From NCBI GenBank assembly GCA_035762175.1, contig DASTPP010000364.1, forward strand, positions 1-27,835: a stretch of 27,835 nucleotides of DNA, given 5' to 3'. Below, one piece after another: positions 7,184-15,593 of this stretch (position 1 is its first letter; each line of letters starts with the position of its first letter). Position numbers and translations under genes: made by a program. This DNA is from DASTPP01 sp035762175 (GTDB lineage Bacteria; Myxococcota_A; Polyangia; Polyangiales; Polyangiaceae). The notes below the pieces were generated by a model. It was not told the origin of the DNA, ran no database searches, and saw only the letters and a list, made by a program, of their open reading frames with translations.

Positions 7184-9633
7184 GGCTTCCAGGCGCCGGG
7201 CAGGCCCTCGGCGACGAACTCGCGGTAAAGGTTGCAGCGGAACTGGTAGCCCTCGGGGCCGTGGGTGAGCAGCCCGGCGCCGCGCAGGGTGTAATAGATG
7301 TCGACGTCGATGGCGGCGCGCGGGTCGTCGAGCACGCGGGCGAGGGCGGCGCAGTGCTTCTGGTCGAGGCGGGGCAAGAGGCCCGCGGCGCGCCGGCGGA
7401 ACTCGGCGCCCTCGGGCGAGCCGGGGTCGCAGAGCGCCTCGACGGGCGTGCCGTTGAGGGCCATCTCGTGCAGCATCAGGCGCAGCAAGAAGGGGTGGCC
7501 GCCGACGACGTCGCGCACGGCGGCCTGGCGCTCGTCGGGCCAGTCGACGCGGTAGAGCTCGGCGAGGCGCCGGGTCTGGTCGGCGCTGAAGTCGGAGATC
7601 TCGATCTGCAGCGCCGCGTTGAAGAAGGGCGAGTAGGTCGCGCCGCGGTGGTAGGCCATGGGCGTGTGCGCGGTGACGACGACGAGGCGCAGGGCGTGCC
7701 AGGGCTCTTCGGCGACGTCCTGGATCCAAAAGCGGAACATCTCGAACACGCTGTCGCGGAACTCGCAGTGGGCCAGGTGCCCGACGCCCTCGATGACGAG
7801 CACGAGGGGCCCGCCCTCCTTGAGGCGCGCGCGCAGGGCGGCCTTGACGAGCGCCTCGAGCCCGTCGCGCGCGGCGCCCGGGGCCCAGCGCGGCGGCGGC
7901 TGGCCGGTCTGCAGGGAGACGCGGCGGCCGAACTCGCGGAAGAAGTCTTCTTCGCTGTCGAGCGCCTCGCCGAAGGTCGAGAGGCTGACGGTGACGGCGC
8001 GCGCTCCGGGCGCGGGGGCGGCGTTCAGGCGGTCGAGCACGCGCTTGACGAAGGTCGTCTTGCCGAACTGCGTCGGGCCCCAGACGACGAGCGCGGGCGA
8101 GCCGCGCAGCGAGAGGTTGTTCAGCGCGATGCGCTCTTCGCGGTCGCGCGGCACGTACCACGCGGGGTCGTAGCCGCCGCCGGGCGCCTGCGGCTGCCAG
8201 CCCTCGGCGGCGTACTCGGCCTCGTAGGGCTCGGCGAGCGACCAGCGCCCCGACGAGGCGGGCGAGGGCGGGACGCTGAGGACGCGCCCCGACGAGGGCG
8301 AGGGCGGCGGCGACGGCACGCGCGCCGGCGAGGCGAAGGGCGCGGGCGTCGGCGCGCGCGCCGGGAAGGGCTGCGGCGTCGGCGGGCGGGCGGGCGAGGC
8401 GAAGGGCATGGGCGTCGGCGCGCGCGCCGGGAAGGCCGGCGCGCGGGACGAGGCCGGCGGCGCCGAGGGCGCGCGCGACGAGGGCGGCGGGACCGAGGGC
8501 GCGCGCGACGAGGGCGGCGGGACCGACGGCGCGTGCCGCGGGGGCCGCAGCCGCCCGACGGGCTCGGGCGCCGTGCCCCCGTCGCGCTCGAGGCGGCCGA
8601 AGCGCACGTCGCTGACGAACTGGAAGTCTTGGTCGTGCGTGAGCACCATCTCGCGCGGGAAGAGCCGGAGCGCGCCGCCCTCGGCCCCGAGCGCGAGGCG
8701 CCCGGTGAGGTAGCCGTGGCGCCGCTCGAGCTTGCCGTCCGGCGCGCGCTCGAGCCCGAAGAGCGAGGCGCCCTGGACGAAGCGGCGCTGGGCCTGGCCG
8801 AGCGCGCCCGCGCCCCGCGCCTCGCCCCGGTGCATGTGCCCGAACAGGTGCGCGACGAAGCGGCCGGGCGCGTGGATGTTGGCCAAGAGGTGCTGCTCGC
8901 GCGACTCGCCGTCGAACCAGGCGGGCGGGTGGTGCGTCATCAGGAGGGCCGCGTCACAGTTCGCCTCGAGCCACGACGCGCCCCGCGGCCCGCCGCCGGC
9001 GGCCTCGAAGAGCGCGAGGAACTGCGAGGTGTGCAGCGCGAGCTGCCCCTCGCGCACCGCGTCGGACAGGTGCACGAAGGCGCCGTTGAGCCCCGCGACC
9101 GCGAGCCGCTCGCCCTGCTTCTCGAGCACCGCCAGGAAGTCGCCCGGCAGCGCGCCGCGGAAGTAGTCGTCACAGCGCTCGAAGCCGTGCGCGCCCCGCG
9201 CCTGCCAGTCGAGGAAGTTCTTGAAGGCGCGCCCGACCACGTCGCGGTAGGGCGAGGCGCGGGCCGCCCAGAACCGGTCGTGCACGCGCGTCGCGCGCGG
9301 CCAGTCGAGCATCGCGTCGACGGCCGCGTCGTTCGCGTCGGCGGGCCGCTCGAGGTCGTGGTTGCCCGGCACCGCGAGCAGCCTCGGCCGCGAGCCGAGC
9401 TCGCCGAGGCGCTGCGCGAGCGCGCGCAGGAACTCGTCGAGCTGGAGGAACTGCTCGGCGGAGCCCGACTGCACGAGGTCGCCCGTGAAGAGCACCGCGT
9501 CGAAGGGCCCCGCCGACTCGTGGACCGCGCCGAGATCGCGGAAGAACTCTTGCCGCACCCGGTCGAGCATCCAAGCCTGGGCCCCGAGCCCGACGTGCAG
9601 GTCGCTCAGGTGCAGCCAGTTGAAGGTGACCAT
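7180..9633 (-). CDS. Metallophosphoesterase-AAA/STAND-like ATPase fusion
   Basis: In this 817-residue protein, residues 1-340 form a calcineurin-like phosphoesterase with all metal motifs: DLH (11-13), GDL (51-53), GNHD (90-93), H234 and GHMH (265-268). Residues ~350-470 are a Pro/Ala/Ser linker starting with three 10-residue APSVPPPSSR-type repeats. Residues ~485-817 form a P-loop ATPase with Walker A GPTQFGKTT (K525) and Walker B LVLVIEG, where glutamate replaces the usual aspartate, followed by GGHPFLLRLMLHEM, the counterpart of the GHP motif in the next gene. The start is ATG 9633 (MVTFNWLHLSDLH) with GGAG 10 nt upstream; an in-frame TTG at 9654 adds only seven residues and lacks a site. 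The substrate could be a nucleotide, nucleic acid or phosphoprotein. The gene is first in a two-gene operon. Confidence 0.88.
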   Translation of the reverse strand: MVTFNWLHLSDLHVGLGAQAWMLDRVRQEFFRDLGAVHESAGPFDAVLFTGDLVQSGSAEQFLQLDEFLRALAQRLGELGSRPRLLAVPGNHDLERPADANDAAVDAMLDWPRATRVHDRFWAARASPYRDVVGRAFKNFLDWQARGAHGFERCDDYFRGALPGDFLAVLEKQGERLAVAGLNGAFVHLSDAVREGQLALHTSQFLALFEAAGGGPRGASWLEANCDAALLMTHHPPAWFDGESREQHLLANIHAPGRFVAHLFGHMHRGEARGAGALGQAQRRFVQGASLFGLERAPDGKLERRHGYLTGRLALGAEGGALRLFPREMVLTHDQDFQFVSDVRFGRLERDGGTAPEPVGRLRPPRHAPSVPPPSSRAPSVPPPSSRAPSAPPASSRAPAFPARAPTPMPFASPARPPTPQPFPARAPTPAPFASPARVPSPPPSPSSGRVLSVPPSPASSGRWSLAEPYEAEYAAEGWQPQAPGGGYDPAWYVPRDREERIALNNLSLRGSPALVVWGPTQFGKTTFVKRVLDRLNAAPAPGARAVTVSLSTFGEALDSEEDFFREFGRRVSLQTGQPPPRWAPGAARDGLEALVKAALRARLKEGGPLVLVIEGVGHLAHCEFRDSVFEMFRFWIQDVAEEPWHALRLVVVTAHTPMAYHRGATYSPFFNAALQIEISDFSADQTRRLAELYRVDWPDERQAAVRDVVGGHPFLLRLMLHEMALNGTPVEALCDPGSPEGAEFRRRAAGLLPRLDQKHCAALARVLDDPRAAIDVDIYYTLRGAGLLTHGPEGYQFRCNLYREFVAEGLPGAWKP
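8443..8532 (-). repeat. Three 30-bp in-frame repeats in the phosphoesterase-ATPase linker
   Basis: The repeats encode APSVPPPSSR twice and a variant copy (residues 368-397). They are followed by longer Pro/Ala repeats (ARAPTPxPFASPAR) that continue the flexible tether between the two catalytic domains. Confidence 0.85.
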
Positions 9634-10312
9634 GTTCGTACTTCTCCGGGGCAACCGCCGAGCCCGGCCGTTTATTGTGGGCCCCCCGCCGACGGCCCGC
9701 GGCCGCGCGCGCGAGGCGCCGGGCCCGGCGGCCGCGAATTCTTTCTTACGAACAACGAAGTCGGAAGGTTCTGACGGCGGCCAAACGCTTCGCCTCGTGG
9801 GCCTTCGCCGCCCGCGCCTTCGCCAGCCCGCAGGTCGGCCGCGCCGGCCCTCGTACGCCCGCCCCCGCCGGCCGACGACCCGCCCTCAGCCCCCACGAAC
9901 CTCGACGAACTACTCACACTGCCCCCTAAGAGTAGCGTTTGCCCACGGAAGCGCAACCGCGGCAAGCCCCCGGCTCGGCCGCCCACGGCCCTCGTTTTCG
10001 GCCCCGACGAGCACGCCGCCCGGACGGGGCGGGTAAGAAAACTTCAGGCCCCGTGCCCGCCCCTTTCTAAGAACACCGCCCGCGAATCGCTCGCCCGCGC
10101 GCCGCGCAGCTCGGCGGTGCCCTCGCGCCCGACCCCGCCCGCAACGCCCGCCCTCGAGCTCGCGGCGCGAACGCGACGGGCGTCGCCGCGCTCGCGGCGT
10201 TCGTGTGCCGATTCATCCCTTTTCGCCGTTTGAAAAGGTAGGGGTCCGTGCGACATAGTTGCCCGCCGCCGCGGCTTTGCACGACTCTTGCCCCTGTCCC
10301 TCCTTCGCCACG
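9634..10312. other. Intergenic region between divergent genes, no coding sequence seen
   Basis: This 679-bp region separates the minus-strand ATPase operon from the plus-strand lipoprotein gene. It is less GC-rich than its flanks in patches (around 9671-9676, 9737-9772 and 9900-9950). It contains a candidate promoter at 10230-10259 for the rightward gene. I found no convincing promoter for the leftward operon. The short open frames here show no recognisable protein features. Confidence 0.6.
10230..10259 (+). promoter_or_regulatory. Candidate sigma70-type promoter
   Basis: TTGAAA (10230-10235) and CATAGT (10254-10259) are separated by 18 bp, within an AT-richer patch. The predicted start of transcription would be near 10266, about 47 nt before the lipoprotein ATG at 10313. 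The match is moderate (5/6 and 4/6). Confidence 0.4.
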
Positions 10313-11779
10313 ATGCGCCCTCTTCGAGCCTCGCGTTTCTTTCGCGCTTCCGTGGCGTCCGGCGCCACGCTGGCGCTTGCGCTGGGCCTGGGCGCCTGTG
10401 GCTCGGTGTCGCAGGTGACGCATTTTTCCCCAAGCGTCGAGGTGCCCCCGGCGGCGCCGGGCGCGCCGCGCGCGGCCGCGCTGCCGCGCAGCAAGGGCGT
10501 GCTCGCGGCGGTGTGCGGCGAGCGGCCGGGCTGCCGCCTGCTCGGCCGGCAGCGGGCGGGCGTCGATGGGTCCGGGCGCGGCCTCGAGGTGGCGACGGTG
10601 CTCTCGGCGCCGCCCGGGCTCGACCCCGCCCCGGCCGACGGGCCGGCCGAGCCGGTGGCGGGCGACGAGGGCGACGAGGCCGAGATCGACGGGGCCTCGA
10701 TGGCGCTGACCGAATACTGGCTCCTTTCGCTCGACGAGGGCCAGGTGGTCTCGTCGCAGCTGCTCGCCGAGGTCGAGGGCGGCGGCCCGCGCGAGGGCGA
10801 CGTGAAGGTCGGCGACAACTTCTTTCGGCTGGCGCGCTCGGGCGGCTCGACCCGACAGTGGGAAGAGAGCTCGGAGCTCCGGCTCTCGCCGCTCGGGCCG
10901 CGCTCGTGGTCGCGGCGGAGCTGGACGCTCGCGGCCGGGGCGACCGCCTACGAAGAAGAGCGCTGGGACTGGGGCGAGTTCCGGGGGCGCACGGTCTGGT
11001 TCGAAGAGGGGTGCGAGGGGCGCGAGCGCGGGGCGAGCGCGCCGCACTTTCCGGCCCCGGGCGAGCTGCCGGCCGAGCCGTACTTTGCGTACGCGAGCCT
11101 GCCCGCGGTCGAGCTCGACGCCGCGTACGCGTCGGGGCTCTGGCGCGAGACGGGGCTCGGGCGCTGCGCGCTGCGCGCCGACGGCGCCGAGGGCGGCTAC
11201 GCGCTGCAGGGCAAGGCCGACGGGCCCGACGACTCGTCGCTGCGGGCGGTGTCCGACCGCGAGGGCAAGGCGCTCTTCGTCGAGGTGTTCGACGACCGGC
11301 TGGTCGGCGCGGGCGGCGCGGCCGAGGACCGGCTCGAGGTGCTGGTCGACGCGGCGGCCGAGCCCGCGCGGCGCTGCGGCGAGGGGCCGGCGGCGGCCGG
11401 GGCGAAGCCGCTTTCGTGGACGATCCGGGCGGCCGACGGGGCGCTCGCGTCCGGCCGGGGGCGGCCGGGCCAGGGCGCGCCGCGCGTCGAGCACGCGCGG
11501 GCCGAGGACGGCCGCTCGGTGCGCCTGAAGCTGACGCTGCCGGCCGCGCCCGGGGCCCTGACGCTCATCTACCACGACACCGACGACGGCCGGCGCGTCG
11601 AGCGATCGTTCGCCTCGAGCCGGCTGCGCCGGGGCGACGCGCGCACGCTCGGGCATGTCCGGCCGCTCGCGCGGCGCGAGGCCGTCTGCGCGCCGCTCGA
11701 GGGCCGGCTCGAGCCCGAGTTCGCCGCCTCGTTCGACCCGTACGAGCCGGTGATCGGCTCGTCGCGGGCGGCGCCTTGA
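10313..11779 (+). CDS. Predicted outer-membrane or periplasmic lipoprotein, unknown function
   Basis: The 488-residue product begins with a positively charged segment and a hydrophobic stretch ending in the lipobox LGAC (C29, followed by Gly-Ser), so it should be lipidated after export. The mature protein is rich in acidic and aromatic residues. The segment with SSELRLSPLGPRSWSRRSW near 185-205 and a later part (~260-420) look like beta-sheet modules. The ending EPEFAASFDPYEPVIGS is distinctive, but I do not recognise a family. The start is ATG 10313; an in-frame TTG 54 nt upstream would put extra residues before the signal peptide. The stop overlaps the first possible start codon of the AlkB gene (TTGA at 11776-11779). 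Confidence 0.85.
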   Translation: MRPLRASRFFRASVASGATLALALGLGACGSVSQVTHFSPSVEVPPAAPGAPRAAALPRSKGVLAAVCGERPGCRLLGRQRAGVDGSGRGLEVATVLSAPPGLDPAPADGPAEPVAGDEGDEAEIDGASMALTEYWLLSLDEGQVVSSQLLAEVEGGGPREGDVKVGDNFFRLARSGGSTRQWEESSELRLSPLGPRSWSRRSWTLAAGATAYEEERWDWGEFRGRTVWFEEGCEGRERGASAPHFPAPGELPAEPYFAYASLPAVELDAAYASGLWRETGLGRCALRADGAEGGYALQGKADGPDDSSLRAVSDREGKALFVEVFDDRLVGAGGAAEDRLEVLVDAAAEPARRCGEGPAAAGAKPLSWTIRAADGALASGRGRPGQGAPRVEHARAEDGRSVRLKLTLPAAPGALTLIYHDTDDGRRVERSFASSRLRRGDARTLGHVRPLARREAVCAPLEGRLEPEFAASFDPYEPVIGSSRAAP

Positions 11780-12432
11780 GCGGGGCGGCCGGCGCGCCGC
11801 CGGGCGGGCTCGTGCGGGCCGGCTTCGGGGTCGAAGATCTGGGCGAGGGCGCCTGGGTGGCGCTCGCCGAGGCGTTCGTGCCCGAGCACGAGGCCCTGCT
11901 CGCGCGCCTGGTCGCTTCGTTGCCCCTTCGCGCCGAGACCTTGCGCATCGCGGGGCGCGAGGTGAAGACGCCGCGGCTCACGAGCTACCACGGCGACCCG
12001 GGCGGGGCGTACCGCTACTCGGGCCGGCTCTTCGAGCCCGAGCCCTTCACGCCCGAGCTCGAGCGGCTGCGCGGGGCGCTCGCCGAGCTCACGGGCGTTC
12101 GCTTCAACGCGGCGCTGGCCAACTACTACCGCGACGGCGGCGACGCGATGGGCTGGCACGCCGACGACGAGCCCGAGCTCGGCCCGCGCGCCCCCGACGA
12201 CGTGCTCATCGCGTCGATCTCGCTCGGCGCCCCGCGGCGCTTCGTGCTGCGGCACCGGCGGCGGGCGGGCGAGCGGCGCGAGCGGTGGCTCGGCGGCGGC
12301 AGCCTCTTCGTGATGGGGGGCGCGACGCAACGGCGCTGGCAGCACGCGCTGCCGCGCACGGCGCGGCCCGCGGGGCCCAGGCTGAACCTGACCTTTCGCC
12401 TCGTCGCGCCGGCGGGGCGGGCCGCGGGCTGA
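11776..12432 (+). CDS. alkB: AlkB-family Fe(II)/2-oxoglutarate dioxygenase
   Basis: This is a DNA/RNA alkylation-repair dioxygenase of about 206-218 residues that removes methyl groups from 1-methyladenine and 3-methylcytosine by oxidative demethylation. The iron ligands are visible as HxD (H128, D130 in GWHADDE) and H190 (RRWQHALP). The 2-oxoglutarate-binding arginines are in RLNLTFR (R202, R208). Upstream NYYRDG and SISLGAPRRFVLRH fit the family core, closest to the short AlkB/ALKBH2-like type. No ATG start exists. TTG 11776 overlaps the previous stop and gives 218 residues, while GTG 11812 gives 206 residues and lies closer to the conserved region. Residue numbers use the TTG start. Confidence 0.9.
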   Translation: MSGAAGAPPGGLVRAGFGVEDLGEGAWVALAEAFVPEHEALLARLVASLPLRAETLRIAGREVKTPRLTSYHGDPGGAYRYSGRLFEPEPFTPELERLRGALAELTGVRFNAALANYYRDGGDAMGWHADDEPELGPRAPDDVLIASISLGAPRRFVLRHRRRAGERRERWLGGGSLFVMGGATQRRWQHALPRTARPAGPRLNLTFRLVAPAGRAAG

Positions 12433-12474
12433 GGGCGGGGCGGCCGCGGCGGGCCTTCCGCCGGGGGCGGCGTC

Positions 12475-13602
12475 ATGGTTTGGTTCTCTCCCCGACCGAT
12501 GACTGTCCGACGACTGCCACTCCTCGAGCAACGGCGCGCCGAGCTCGAGCTTTGCGTCTACTGCCCCAAGCTTTGCCGCGCCGCCTGCCCCGTCTCGAAC
12601 GCCGAGCCCCGCGAGGTGCTCATCCCGTGGGGCAAGATGTCGACCGCGTACTTCATGGCGCGGGGCATGGCGGCGGCCGACGCCCCGCACGCGGCCACGG
12701 CCTGGGCCTGCACGGGCTGCGGCGCCTGCGGCGAGCGGCGCTGCGACCACCACAACGACGTCGCGGGCACGCTGCTCGACGCGCGGGCGTGGCACTTCGA
12801 CGAGGGGCGGGCGCCGGGGCCGGCGAGGCGGGTGGCCGAGCGCTTCGCGCGCCACGGGCGGCGCGCGCGCCAGGCGGCCGAGCGGCTCGGGGCGAGGCTC
12901 GGCGCGGGGCGCGAGGGGCGGGCGTTTCTCGCCGGCTGCGCCTACGCGCGGGCCCTGCCGGGCGTCGCGCTCGACGCCGCCCGCGTCGCGCGCGCCTTCG
13001 CGGGCCCGGTGCGGCCGCTCGGCGCTTGCTGCGGCCGGCCGCTGCTCGAGGCGGGCGATCGGGCGGGCTTCGTCGAGGCCGCGCGGGCCTTCGTCCGCGA
13101 GGCGGGGGGGCCGTCGGCCGAGGTGCTCGCGCTCGACCCGGGCTGCGCCCGCACGCTGATCGAGTCGTACCCGCAGGCCGACCCCTCGCTGTCGCTGAAG
13201 GTGACCTTGCTGGTCGACGTGGTCGCGTCCGAGCTCGGGCGGCTGCGGCCGCTCGAGGCGCCGCCGCCCGCGGTGCGCTACCACGACCCCTGCCACCTCG
13301 GCCGCGGGCTCGGCCGCTTCGACGGGCCCCGCGCGCTCATCGCGCGGCTGACGGGGAGGGCGCCCGCCGAGTTGCCCGACGCGCGCCGCGCCTCGGCCTG
13401 CTCGGGCGGGGGCGGGCTCTTGCCGGCGACGATGCCCGAGGTCGCCGGGCGCATCGCGCGGGCGCGGGCGGGCGAGCACCGGGCGGCGGGCGGCGGCACG
13501 CTCGTGACGGCGTGCGCCTCGTCGACGCTCGCGCTGCGGCGGGCGGGCGAGGGCGCGGTCGACCTCTTCGAGCTCGTCGCGCGCGGCCTGGGCGGCGCCT
13601 GA
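12475..13602 (+). CDS. [4Fe-4S]-binding CCG-domain oxidoreductase subunit
   Basis: This 375-residue protein belongs to the heterodisulfide-reductase/GlpC/LutA-like group. Two iron-sulfur motifs lie near the N-terminus: C27xxCxxxCxxxCP (to C38) and C79xxCxxCxxxxC (to C90). Two cysteine-rich CCG repeats follow: GCAY...GACCG (about 145-185) and DPCHLG...ACSGGGG (about 270-315), where the second cysteine of the usual CCG is serine. Such proteins pass electrons between a quinone or flavoprotein dehydrogenase and a carrier. No dehydrogenase subunit lies beside it, so the partner is unknown. The start is ATG 12475, with ATG 12499 an alternative before the first cysteine motif. The stop shares a base with the next gene's ATG. 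Confidence 0.88.
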   Translation: MVWFSPRPMTVRRLPLLEQRRAELELCVYCPKLCRAACPVSNAEPREVLIPWGKMSTAYFMARGMAAADAPHAATAWACTGCGACGERRCDHHNDVAGTLLDARAWHFDEGRAPGPARRVAERFARHGRRARQAAERLGARLGAGREGRAFLAGCAYARALPGVALDAARVARAFAGPVRPLGACCGRPLLEAGDRAGFVEAARAFVREAGGPSAEVLALDPGCARTLIESYPQADPSLSLKVTLLVDVVASELGRLRPLEAPPPAVRYHDPCHLGRGLGRFDGPRALIARLTGRAPAELPDARRASACSGGGGLLPATMPEVAGRIARARAGEHRAAGGGTLVTACASSTLALRRAGEGAVDLFELVARGLGGA

Positions 13603-15116
13603 TGGCGGGGGCGCCGGGCGGCAGGCGGGGCTCGGTCGGGCGGCGCATTCTCGTCTCGTTCGGGGCGGTGCTCGCCGCCTGCGCCGTCACCACCTCGTGG
13701 AGCATCTACGCCCAGCGGCGGGCGGCCGAAGAGTCGACGCTGCTGCGCTCGGGCTACGTGCCGCTGATGCTGAGCCTCGGCGCGGCGCTCGAGACGCAGA
13801 ACGTCGTCTCGGCGCAGCTCAACCACATCACCGACGCGAAGAACCCGGCCGACGCCCGCGGCTGGATCGAGACCCAGCGGAGGCTGCGGCCGCTCTCGTT
13901 CGCGGGCGTGCGCAGCGCGGCCGACCGGGGGCTCCTGCGGCGCGACGACCGGCGGGCGCGGGCGCTCGGGGCCGAGATCACGGCGGAGGTGGCCGACCTC
14001 GAGCGCTTCCTCGAGGCCGACGACAGCGCGCTCGGCACGCTCTTCGACGCGCTCGGGCGGGGCGATCGCGGGCGGGCGGGCGAGGCGCGCGACGCGCTGC
14101 TCGGGCGCGAGGTCGAGGGGGCGCGGCGGCTGCGCGAGCTCGGGCGCAAGGTCGAGCGGGCGATGGACGAGCTGGTCGACGCGGCGGTCGAGCGCGAGCG
14201 GCGGGCGATCGAGTTCTTGCTGGCGCTCTCGGCGCTGACGCTGGCGGTGGGGCTGGCGACGGCGATCTACGCGCGGCGGGTGCTCGCGCCGCTCGCGCGG
14301 GTGACGGCGCGGGCCGAGGCGGTGGCGCGGGGCGACCTGCGGCCGAGGCCGGTCGTGCCCTCGAACGACGAGATCGGCGAGCTCGCGACGACCTTCGAGG
14401 GCATGGTCGAGGCCATCGCGCGGGCGCGGCGCGAGCTGGTGCAGGCCGAGCGGCTGGCGACGGTGGGCAAGCTCGCGGCGCAGATCACGCACGAGATCAG
14501 GAACCCCATCTCGGCCCTCGGCCTGAACGTCGAGCTGCTCGAAGAAGAGGTCGCGGCGCTGCCGGACGACGTGGGCGAGGCGAAGCAGCTGCTCGGGGCG
14601 ATCCGGGGCGAGGTCGAGCGGCTCTCGCAGCTGTCGAACCGCTACCTCGGCCTCGCCCGGCGCCAGCGCCCCGACCCGCAGCCGGGCGACGTGGGCGACC
14701 TGGTGGCCGACGTGCTGCGCTTCGTGCGCCCGGAGCTCGAGCGGGCGGGCGTGCGCGTCGCGTTCGAGCGGGCCGAGGGCACGCCGGACGCGCGCTTCGA
14801 CGAGGCGCAGATCCGGCAGGCGCTCTTGAACCTCATTCGCAACGCGCGCGAGGCGATGCCGGGCGGGGGCGACCTGACGCTGGGCGTGGCGACGGCCGAG
14901 GACGGGGGGGTCGAGATCCGGGTCGACGACACGGGGGGTGGTATCCCCGAAGAGGTGCGCGGCTCGCTCTTCGACCCCTTCTTCACGACGAAGAAGCAGG
15001 GCACGGGCCTGGGCCTGGCGATCACCCGCGAAATCGTCGAGGCGCACGGGGGCACCATCGCGTGCGAGGGGCTCGAGCGCGGCACCCGCTTTCGCGTCCG
15101 GCTGCCGACGTGTTAA
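13602..15116 (+). CDS. Membrane sensor histidine kinase (HAMP-HisKA-HATPase)
   Basis: In this 504-residue kinase, transmembrane helix 1 is at about 16-37, an extracytoplasmic helical sensor region at ~38-203, transmembrane helix 2 at about 205-224, then HAMP (DEIGELATTFEGM), HisKA with the phosphorylated His297 in ITHEIRNPISALGLN, and the ATP-binding domain with N box NLIRNAREAM, G1 DDTGGGIPEE, and F/G2 FFTTKKQGTGLGLAI. It should autophosphorylate and signal through a response regulator, but none is encoded nearby, so the partner is elsewhere. The sensor region resembles a four-helix-bundle domain. The ATG shares an A with the preceding stop (TGATG), indicating translational coupling to the iron-sulfur protein. 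A redox input is possible but unproven. Confidence 0.93.
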   Translation: MAGAPGGRRGSVGRRILVSFGAVLAACAVTTSWSIYAQRRAAEESTLLRSGYVPLMLSLGAALETQNVVSAQLNHITDAKNPADARGWIETQRRLRPLSFAGVRSAADRGLLRRDDRRARALGAEITAEVADLERFLEADDSALGTLFDALGRGDRGRAGEARDALLGREVEGARRLRELGRKVERAMDELVDAAVERERRAIEFLLALSALTLAVGLATAIYARRVLAPLARVTARAEAVARGDLRPRPVVPSNDEIGELATTFEGMVEAIARARRELVQAERLATVGKLAAQITHEIRNPISALGLNVELLEEEVAALPDDVGEAKQLLGAIRGEVERLSQLSNRYLGLARRQRPDPQPGDVGDLVADVLRFVRPELERAGVRVAFERAEGTPDARFDEAQIRQALLNLIRNAREAMPGGGDLTLGVATAEDGGVEIRVDDTGGGIPEEVRGSLFDPFFTTKKQGTGLGLAITREIVEAHGGTIACEGLERGTRFRVRLPTC

Positions 15117-15126
15117 GCCCCTGGGC

Positions 15127-15564
15127 ATGACCCTGAAAGAGCTCTTCGGCGACCCGTCGCGCCGCCAGGACGTCGTGCGCGACTGCTGCGAACTCATCGA
15201 CCAAGAGGTCAAAGACAAGTCGGGCCTCTCGGGCATGGCCATCAAGGCCGGCTACGCGGTGGTCAACGGCGTCAAGCCGACCTTCGTGCGCGAGGCGGTC
15301 GATCACCTGCTCGACCAGTTCGCCGAGCGCCTCGACCCCATCTACCAAGAGGCCAAGGGGGCGGGCAAGCCGGTGGGCGAGCACTTCGTGGCCAACAAGG
15401 GGCGGGTGGCCGACGCCCTCTTGGCCATCACGGACGAGCGGGCGAAGCGCTCGAAGTCGGGGGCGGTGGTCAAGACGTACGAGAAGCTGCGCGGCTCGGC
15501 GAAGGCGAACGTCGAGGCGGCGATGCCAAGGCTCGGCGCGCTCGTGGCGAAGTACGACCGCTGA
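15127..15564 (+). CDS. Small conserved protein of unknown function
   Basis: The 145-residue protein starts at ATG 15127, 10 nt after the kinase stop. It is mostly helical in appearance, with the pattern LFGDPSRRQDVVRDC, a conserved-looking KSGLSGMAIKAGYAVVNG centre, a segment VDHLLDQFAERLDPIY, and a basic Ala/Lys end. I think it belongs to an uncharacterised family of small proteins found in actinobacteria and myxobacteria (possibly DUF6918), but this is from memory. No signal peptide, membrane segment or catalytic motif is visible. It sits between the kinase and RNase PH genes and may be co-transcribed with both. Confidence 0.8.
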   Translation: MTLKELFGDPSRRQDVVRDCCELIDQEVKDKSGLSGMAIKAGYAVVNGVKPTFVREAVDHLLDQFAERLDPIYQEAKGAGKPVGEHFVANKGRVADALLAITDERAKRSKSGAVVKTYEKLRGSAKANVEAAMPRLGALVAKYDR

Positions 15565-15593
15565 CCCCCCTTCCGCGACGCGCGAGGCCCCCG

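Noticed and set aside
9698..9736. 9-bp GC-only inverted repeat in the 9634-10312 region
   Set aside because: Arms made only of G and C with a 21-bp gap are expected by chance in this composition.
7261..9774. Plus-strand frame of more than 800 codons across the ATPase operon
   Set aside because: It is antisense to the phosphoesterase-ATPase gene, whose metal and P-loop motifs are intact; its own composition (Arg/Gly/Glu) has no recognisable motif.
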